Origin: Caryophanales bacterium UBA5632
GTDB taxonomy: Bacteria > Bacillota_I > Bacilli_A > Izemoplasmatales > Hujiaoplasmataceae
Reading direction: 5' to 3'
Length of the DNA: 19,340 bases
Assembly: GCA_002421405.1 (NCBI GenBank)
Contig: DIJY01000076.1
Span: forward strand, 2,558-21,897
The notes beneath the pieces were generated by a model. That model was not told the DNA's origin, did not search any database, and saw nothing but the letters and a program-made list of their open reading frames with translations. Both the position numbers and the translations under genes were made by a program. Each line of letters starts with the position of its first letter. Position 1 is the stretch's first letter. Below are positions 15,186 to 19,340 of the stretch, piece after piece.

Positions 15186-15965
15186 ATGAAACCATTCTTC
15201 TTAAAAGCAGCTGCACCCATTCCTAGGATATTAACGCATAAGAGAGCTTTGTTTGTAGGACCTCATCCTGATGATATTGAGGTTGGCACAGGTGCGACCA
15301 TCTCAAAATTAATTAGTTTAGGAATAACGGTCGCTTTCGCCATCGTTACTGATGGAGGTTCGGGGTCGAGTGATTCACATATTTCGATTGATGAATTGGT
15401 CAAACAACGATATGATGAAGCAATGAGTAGCGCGCAATATCTTGGTGTTCAAGAAACATTTTTTTTGAATTTTCCAGATGGAGCCAAATACGATGAATGG
15501 GATGTTGCAGTAAAGCTAGCAGAAATCATCGTTAAATTTGATCCAGATATCATCTTTGCTCCAGATCCTAGTTTGCCCTCCGAGATTCACCCAGACCATA
15601 TAAAAACTGGAAATGCGACGAAGGATGCATTATTAATTAGTTCTAGTCCGTTAACGTTAAAACGGAATATGATTTTTATCGATCAAGATTCTCATTTAGG
15701 CTTTAATCGAACTTTAGCATTTTATTACACACATCGACCCAACCAGTTTATACCAATAACGAAAACGGACATTGTAAATAATCATAATGCCATCTTAAAA
15801 CATCAAAGTCAATTTCAAGAAAATTCCAAGGAATGGAACATGCTCAAAATATATCTGTCCTACCGACAAAAAAGGTTTGGTAATCTGTTTCATTCCAGAA
15901 GAGACGGTTTCTTTGTTATGGGACCCATTCATCAACATTGTTTTCCAGAAATTAATGAATTCTAA
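15186..15965 (+). CDS. PIG-L/LmbE-family deacetylase
   Basis: This 259-residue zinc-dependent deacetylase-like protein has the family metal motif GPHPDDIEVG (25-34; H27, D29 and D30) and the second motif EIHPDH (133-138). The family removes N-acetyl groups from GlcNAc-type sugars and conjugates, for example in bacillithiol (BshB) or mycothiol synthesis, and also in other pathways. No bshA or bshC is nearby, so the substrate cannot be named. The start is ATG 15186: GGAGG at 15173-15177 is the ribosome binding site and overlaps the upstream in-frame TTG at 15171, which is thus excluded. It has no signal peptide and appears to be a single-gene unit. No strong terminator is seen after it. Confidence 0.9.
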   Translation: MKPFFLKAAAPIPRILTHKRALFVGPHPDDIEVGTGATISKLISLGITVAFAIVTDGGSGSSDSHISIDELVKQRYDEAMSSAQYLGVQETFFLNFPDGAKYDEWDVAVKLAEIIVKFDPDIIFAPDPSLPSEIHPDHIKTGNATKDALLISSSPLTLKRNMIFIDQDSHLGFNRTLAFYYTHRPNQFIPITKTDIVNNHNAILKHQSQFQENSKEWNMLKIYLSYRQKRFGNLFHSRRDGFFVMGPIHQHCFPEINEF

Positions 15966-15994
15966 AATATTTTGATTATTACTCAAAAGACCTA

Positions 15995-16023
15995 TTGAAG
16001 GAAATATATTTTAGTGATAAACT
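15995..16023 (+). promoter_or_regulatory. Putative promoter of lemA-TPM operon
   Basis: TTGAAG (15995-16000), a 17-base spacer and TAAACT (16018-16023) give a moderate sigma-A match. GGGGAGA (16044-16050) is the ribosome binding site of lemA. Confidence 0.5.
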
Positions 16024-16055
16024 AAAAAAAAGCACAATAAACTGGGGAGAAACAT

Positions 16056-16640
16056 ATGAAAAAAACAGCGATAATCATTATTGGCGTTATTGGATTTTTA
16101 GTCATCTTTTTTGGGATTTCACTTATTACTGGATATAATAAATTAGTTGATAAAGATGAAAGCATTAATTTTGAATACTCTGAGATTGATCGAAGACTTC
16201 AGCAACGTTATGATACCCTGACTCAACTTGCAACTGCAGTCAATGGATTTCAAGCTCATGAACAAGCCGTATACGATATGATTACATCCGCTAGAGCAGC
16301 GTATGCCACTGCGAAAGCCAATGGAGATTTAGAAGGAATGATTGAAGCTGATTCTTTGCAATCGATTGCATTAGCTGATTTATTAGCTCTTTTTGAAGAT
16401 AACATACCGTTACAAACGACAGAAGCGTATGGTGATTATATGGATGCGGTTTGGGGCATTGAATCGGCTTTATCAGAAGCGAGACGCCAATATAATCTTT
16501 CTGTTCAGGACTATAATACTTATGTTCGTAGATTTCCTGGTGTATTTTATGCATCCCTCTTTAATTTTGATAATGAATTCGAGTACTGGAGAGTTGGAGA
16601 AGGCGCAACTGAGATTCCAGACATAGTATTTGGCAATTAA
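16056..16640 (+). CDS. LemA family protein
   Basis: This 194-residue protein begins with one transmembrane segment (about 4-26). The LemA signature follows: GYNKLVDKDESINFEYSEID, then RLQQRYDTLTQLATAV with extended helices to residue 165. LemA proteins are membrane-anchored helical proteins with the C-terminal body outside in Gram-positive bacteria. Their biochemical role is not settled. The gene lies 2 bases upstream of a TPM-domain lipoprotein gene. LemA and TPM_phosphatase proteins are commonly encoded together, so the pair is likely one functional unit. Length is typical of the family. Confidence 0.92.
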   Translation: MKKTAIIIIGVIGFLVIFFGISLITGYNKLVDKDESINFEYSEIDRRLQQRYDTLTQLATAVNGFQAHEQAVYDMITSARAAYATAKANGDLEGMIEADSLQSIALADLLALFEDNIPLQTTEAYGDYMDAVWGIESALSEARRQYNLSVQDYNTYVRRFPGVFYASLFNFDNEFEYWRVGEGATEIPDIVFGN

Positions 16641-16642
16641 GA

Positions 16643-17428
16643 ATGAAATCGGCTTTTAAGTTTTTACTCCTTTTCACGCTCATTTCATTTACACTTTTAG
16701 GATGTAAATCGAATAAAGAATATCCAAATCCTACGAATGAATTTTATGTGAATGATTTTGCCAACACTTTAGTACCGGCTGTTGAATCTACGATTGTTCG
16801 CGAAGGCGAACGGTTATATGATGAAACTTCAGACGATGGTGAAATAACCGGAGTTCAAATCGTTTTTGCGACTTTTGCCGTTGAAAACGAGATCAATATT
16901 GCAGAATATAATCTATCAGATATTTATAATCAATGGGAAATAGGAACAGACGACATGGGAATTCTCGTCGTCTATTTCTATGTAGGTGATACAAATAAAC
17001 CTGAAGATTTGGTTCTAAGTCAAGTGATTATTGAAATCGGATATCAAATGGAAATCTATCTAAGTCCGATTGAAGCCGGTAATATTTTAGATGATACAAT
17101 TATGACTGACATGGATGAATCCATGGCAACGGCTCAATTGCTTTATGAACTATTAACTATCGTGTATACTGAAGTATTCGGTTATGAAGCTTTTAATTAC
17201 GATATGGATGAATACCAGTATTATTTAGATAATTACGATGAATATAGCGATTATGACGATTTTTGGGGATGGATATTGTATGTTGTCTTATCGCCTTATT
17301 CTGTGTGGTGGGAAAAAGGAATTTTAGTGATTTTAGGACTTCTCATTTTTGGAGTTGGTGGGGGCGTTGTTAAAAATATTGGTGGCGGCGGAAGAAGCGG
17401 TGGGATGGGAATTCGTAGAAGAAGATGA
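16643..17428 (+). CDS. TPM-domain lipoprotein with C-terminal membrane segment (YgcG-like)
   Basis: This 261-residue protein has a signal peptide ending in the lipobox TLLGC, with C21 the lipidation site. The TPM domain (about 33-190) opens with FYVNDFANTL, the family's Y-V-x-D-x-A-x-x-L pattern, and includes GTDDMGILVVYF. A strongly acidic, Tyr-rich linker (about 190-215) leads to a transmembrane helix (about 222-243). A Gly-rich, Arg-ending tail (GGGGRSGGMGIRRRR) closes the protein, as in many TPM membrane proteins. Anchorage at both ends would place the TPM domain outside the membrane. It is probably translationally coupled to lemA, 2 bases away. The stop is TGA. Confidence 0.9.
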   Translation: MKSAFKFLLLFTLISFTLLGCKSNKEYPNPTNEFYVNDFANTLVPAVESTIVREGERLYDETSDDGEITGVQIVFATFAVENEINIAEYNLSDIYNQWEIGTDDMGILVVYFYVGDTNKPEDLVLSQVIIEIGYQMEIYLSPIEAGNILDDTIMTDMDESMATAQLLYELLTIVYTEVFGYEAFNYDMDEYQYYLDNYDEYSDYDDFWGWILYVVLSPYSVWWEKGILVILGLLIFGVGGGVVKNIGGGGRSGGMGIRRRR

Positions 17429-17447
17429 ATTTGTCATTTCTTCTTTT
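17417..17447 (+). terminator. Terminator of lemA-TPM operon
   Basis: AGAAGAAGATGA (17417-17428) pairs with TCATTTCTTCT (17434-17444) with one bulged G, followed by TTT. The left arm encodes the last residues and the stop of the TPM gene. The T-tract is short. Confidence 0.6.
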
Positions 17448-17490
17448 AATCTAGGGCTTTATGAATCCTTCATTGACAAAGAATAATTTC

Positions 17491-17519
17491 TTGACATCAA
17501 GTTTAAAAAAAAGTATAAT
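17491..17519 (+). promoter_or_regulatory. Perfect consensus promoter for DUF177-rpmF
   Basis: TTGACA (17491-17496), a 17-base spacer and TATAAT (17514-17519) are identical to the sigma-A consensus. A second TTGACA lies 18 bases upstream (17473-17478) without a matching -10. The promoter excludes the in-frame upstream ATG at 17461 as a start. Confidence 0.92.
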
Positions 17520-17544
17520 TTATATGCTGCTTTGGGGTGGTAAA

Positions 17545-18015
17545 ATGAAGTGGTCTATCAATGAACTTAATAAGTTTCGCTTAACAAACAATACGTTTGA
17601 TTACATCGGTGATTTTCATTCGTTTATTACAGAAGATCTTATCGATTTAATCGATATATCGCCTGTCTTAATTTCAGGTTCTTTTCAAGTATTAGAAGCC
17701 TTTGAAGAGTATGTATTCGATGTAAAAATCAAATGTACAATAACCCTTGCTTGTGCGATTACTTTGAAGCCAGTAGATGTGCCCATGGAATTTGAAACAA
17801 CGCTTAACTTCGCGACTACATTAATAGATGATTCTATCTATCTAATCGATGGAAATACCATTGATTTAGATCCGGTTGTATGGGCTAATATTCTCATTGA
17901 AAAACCAATGCGAGTCGTAGCGAGTGATGCTTACGATGATTATTCTGAAGATATCGTAACACTCGATGAAGAAGAATTGATTTCAGCAAACCCCTTTGGG
18001 AAACTTAAACAATAA
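17545..18015 (+). CDS. DUF177 (YceD/YlbN-like) protein linked to 23S rRNA accumulation
   Basis: From ATG 17545 the product is 156 residues. The start follows GGGGTGG (17534-17540) and lies downstream of the consensus promoter. MKWSINELNKFR is a typical opening for the family, and the central C-x5-C segment (C64, C70) followed by ITLKPVDVPMEFET matches the DUF177 core. The C-terminus is acidic (DDYSEDIVTLDEEELI). The family is fused or adjacent to rpmF in many bacteria, and E. coli YceD is linked to 23S rRNA accumulation. rpmF follows 14 bases downstream. Confidence 0.88.
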   Translation: MKWSINELNKFRLTNNTFDYIGDFHSFITEDLIDLIDISPVLISGSFQVLEAFEEYVFDVKIKCTITLACAITLKPVDVPMEFETTLNFATTLIDDSIYLIDGNTIDLDPVVWANILIEKPMRVVASDAYDDYSEDIVTLDEEELISANPFGKLKQ

Positions 18016-18029
18016 ACGGAGGTGAAAAC

Positions 18030-18227
18030 ATGGCAGTACCATTTAGAAAGACCAGTAAATCAGCAAAAAGAAAAAGAAGAACACATTTCAAATTGAACGC
18101 ACCAACGATGATTGTTTGTCCAAACTGCGGTGAATTGACTTTGTCACATCAAGTTTGCAAAAAATGTGGATTTTACAAAGGCAAATTGGTTTTAGAACCA
18201 AAACCCGAGAAGACAGACAAAGAATAA
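18030..18227 (+). CDS. rpmF: 50S ribosomal protein L32
   Basis: This 65-residue basic protein starts with MAVPFRKTSKSAKRKRRTH, the L32 N-terminus. A zinc ribbon follows with C30, C33, C43 and C46 in C-x2-C-x9-C-x2-C spacing. All four cysteines are present, so it is the zinc-bearing type. GGAGGTG at 18018-18024 is a strong ribosome binding site. It is co-transcribed with the DUF177 gene and ends at a clear terminator. Confidence 0.97.
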   Translation: MAVPFRKTSKSAKRKRRTHFKLNAPTMIVCPNCGELTLSHQVCKKCGFYKGKLVLEPKPEKTDKE

Positions 18228-18229
18228 TC

Positions 18230-18270
18230 GAAAAGAAAAGAAGCGCTGAGAATCTCGGCGTTTTTCTTTT
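18230..18270 (+). terminator. Intrinsic terminator after rpmF
   Basis: CGCTGAG (18244-18250) pairs with CTCGGCG (18254-18260), with one G-U and an AAT loop. The A/G-rich and T/C-rich flanks extend the stem, and TTTTTCTTTT follows. Confidence 0.85.
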
Positions 18271-18288
18271 CTCAAAATATCGAATTTA

Positions 18289-18297
18289 TGCTATAAT
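18289..18297 (+). promoter_or_regulatory. Extended -10 promoter of rsmH
   Basis: TGCTATAAT is an extended -10 element (TG-n-TATAAT). The -35 region overlaps the preceding terminator and is weak (TTCTCA, 18269-18274). Confidence 0.65.
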
Positions 18298-18322
18298 GTA
18301 TTTATTGAATAGAGGTGAAATT

Positions 18323-19255
18323 ATGACTGATCAATATCAACACACGTCGGTATTATTAAATGAATCCATTGAACTTCTTGATATCAAACCAACGGGTATC
18401 TATGTTGATATGACCCTGGGTGGTGGTGGTCATAGTGAAGCAATCCTTCAGCGTTTAACGACAGGAAAATTAGTCGGATTTGACCAAGATATTTATGCGC
18501 TTGAAAAAGCGAAGGAAAGACTCAATCAATATTCAAATGTCATTTTCGTCAATCAAAACTTTGTTCATGTTAAAGAAGCTTTAATTGCACTAGGACTTCA
18601 TCATGTCGATGGTTTTATCTATGACTTGGGGGTATCTTCTTTTCAATTTGATATTCCGGATAGAGGGTTTAGTTACAATCTCGATAGCCCGCTCGATATG
18701 AGAATGGACCAAAGTGCTGAATTAACCGCCTATCAAATCGTTAATGAGTACCCTTTTAATGAATTGATGCAAATTCTTTACCGATATGGTGAGGAATCCA
18801 ATGCGAAAATGATTGTTTCTGGCATCATTAGAGCAAGGCAAATCAAACCCATAGAAACAACGTTAGAACTCGTAGAAGTTATTAAAAAATCACTTCCTAT
18901 GAAAATATTATCGAAAAAAGGTCATCCAGCCAAACAAACATTTCAAGCGTTAAGAATTGCGGTCAATGATGAATTAAGAGTGTTTGAAACATCACTGCGT
19001 CAAGCGATTGACATGCTTGCGCCCAAAGGAAGAATCGCAGTCATTACCTTCCATTCGCTTGAAGACCGAATTTGCAAACAAACTTTTAAGGAATTTTCAA
19101 CGATTGAAATTCCCAAAGGATTACCTATCATTGTCACTGAAAAACCATTGTTGAGACTCATTAACAATCATGTTATAACGGCTTCGGATGAAGAACTAGA
19201 AAATAATAACCGAGCAAAAAGTGCTAAGATGCGTGTGTGCGAAAAAAATGAATAA
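18323..19255 (+). CDS. rsmH: 16S rRNA (cytosine(1402)-N4)-methyltransferase
   Basis: RsmH (MraW) methylates N4 of C1402 in the 16S rRNA decoding centre using S-adenosylmethionine. From ATG 18323, which follows GAGGTG at 18312-18317, the product is 310 residues, the usual length. Motifs are TLGGGGHSEAIL (31-42, SAM loop), IYDLGVSSFQFD, DSPLDMRMDQ, KQTFQALRIAVNDE and ITFHSLEDR. The in-frame upstream ATG at 18155 lies inside rpmF, the terminator and the promoter, and is not a start. mraZ, its normal upstream neighbour, and ftsL, downstream, are absent; a tRNA follows instead. Confidence 0.97.
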   Translation: MTDQYQHTSVLLNESIELLDIKPTGIYVDMTLGGGGHSEAILQRLTTGKLVGFDQDIYALEKAKERLNQYSNVIFVNQNFVHVKEALIALGLHHVDGFIYDLGVSSFQFDIPDRGFSYNLDSPLDMRMDQSAELTAYQIVNEYPFNELMQILYRYGEESNAKMIVSGIIRARQIKPIETTLELVEVIKKSLPMKILSKKGHPAKQTFQALRIAVNDELRVFETSLRQAIDMLAPKGRIAVITFHSLEDRICKQTFKEFSTIEIPKGLPIIVTEKPLLRLINNHVITASDEELENNNRAKSAKMRVCEKNE

Positions 19256-19270
19256 TGCCATTGTTTTTTC

Positions 19271-19299
19271 TTGACACTCACTAGGCATTATGATATTAT
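19271..19299 (+). promoter_or_regulatory. Strong promoter of the tRNA gene
   Basis: TTGACA (19271-19276), a 17-base spacer and TATTAT (19294-19299) place transcription start near 19306, about 10 bases before the tRNA. This is typical for stable RNA genes. Confidence 0.8.
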
Positions 19300-19315
19300 A
19301 TTTTTGCACTGATTT

Positions 19316-19340
19316 GCAGGTGTAGTTCAATGGTAGAACT
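19316..19340 (+). tRNA. tRNA, 5' part (probably tRNA-Gly), cut by window end
   Basis: The acceptor 5' strand GCAGGTG is followed by TA, a D-stem GTTC, the D-loop AATGGTA and GAAC, a standard tRNA 5' half. The pattern resembles Firmicutes tRNA-Gly, which begins GCGGGTGTAGTTCAATGGTAG. The anticodon lies beyond the window, so the amino acid is an inference. Confidence 0.8.

Noticed and set aside
16005..16028. TTTAGT/ACTAAA hairpin before lemA as a terminator for the PIG-L gene
   Set aside because: Only 6 bp of A/T-rich stem, and it is followed by A rather than T on the plus strand.
17461..17544. N-terminal extension of the DUF177 protein
   Set aside because: It would span the perfect consensus promoter and has no ribosome binding site.
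18155..18322. N-terminal extension of rsmH from ATG 18155
   Set aside because: It would run through rpmF, its terminator and the rsmH promoter; the ATG at 18323 has a good ribosome binding site and gives normal length.
1..19340. CRISPR array, IS element, prophage or defence island
   Set aside because: No spaced direct repeats, transposase, integrase, phage structural gene or defence-type domain was seen.

Overview
This 19.3 kb window is a compact, AT-rich stretch of a Firmicutes/Tenericutes-type chromosome. Gene order and content suggest an Acholeplasma- or Izemoplasma-like mollicute relative (inference). UGA is a genuine stop here: rnc, nth and the TPM-domain gene all end in TGA. This excludes the Mycoplasma/Spiroplasma code. 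A rubrerythrin tail at the left edge fits an anaerobic or microaerobic lifestyle.

Left block (1-5374). The end of rubrerythrin is followed by an intrinsic terminator, then rsgA-rpe-thiN, tightly packed on the plus strand. Next come two tandem, paralogous, secreted HtrA-like serine proteases. Each has an N-terminal lipid or membrane anchor, a Thr/Ser-rich linker, a Tyr/Ile-rich helical repeat, a trypsin-like domain with an intact His-Asp-Ser triad and a PDZ-like tail. rpmB (L28) converges on them from the minus strand, with two terminators back to back. In Bacillus the order is rsgA-rpe-thiN-spoVM-rpmB-yloU-yloV, so the protease pair is a lineage-specific insertion into a conserved neighbourhood.

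Central block (5400-12602). fakA (yloV), recG, plsX, rnc, dnaD and nth lie on the plus strand. The Bacillus neighbours yloU/asp23, sdaA, fapR, fabD, fabG, acpP, smc and ftsY are not here. FakA and PlsX both handle acyl-phosphate, so the retained pair suggests use of exogenous fatty acids. plsX has an unusual leader with a long imperfect hairpin and an orphan Shine-Dalgarno sequence.

Accessory block (12603-17447). A helix-turn-helix regulator with a long helical C-terminal region has an inverted repeat and a 12-bp palindrome in its leader. It abuts a cysteine-free Mrp/NBP35 ATPase gene on the opposite strand with no spacer, and the Mrp terminator lies inside the regulator's coding sequence. 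Beyond are a PIG-L/LmbE deacetylase gene with a near-consensus promoter and a lemA plus TPM-domain lipoprotein pair.

Right block (17448-19340). A perfect consensus promoter drives the DUF177 (YceD-like) gene and rpmF (L32). rsmH (mraW) follows from its own extended -10 promoter, without the mraZ that usually precedes it. A strong promoter and the first 25 bases of a tRNA, probably tRNA-Gly, close the window. No IS element, prophage, CRISPR array or recognisable riboswitch was seen, and no gene-free stretch exceeds 300 bases. The least conventional elements are the protease pair with its repeat module, the regulator with its leader, and the plsX leader.
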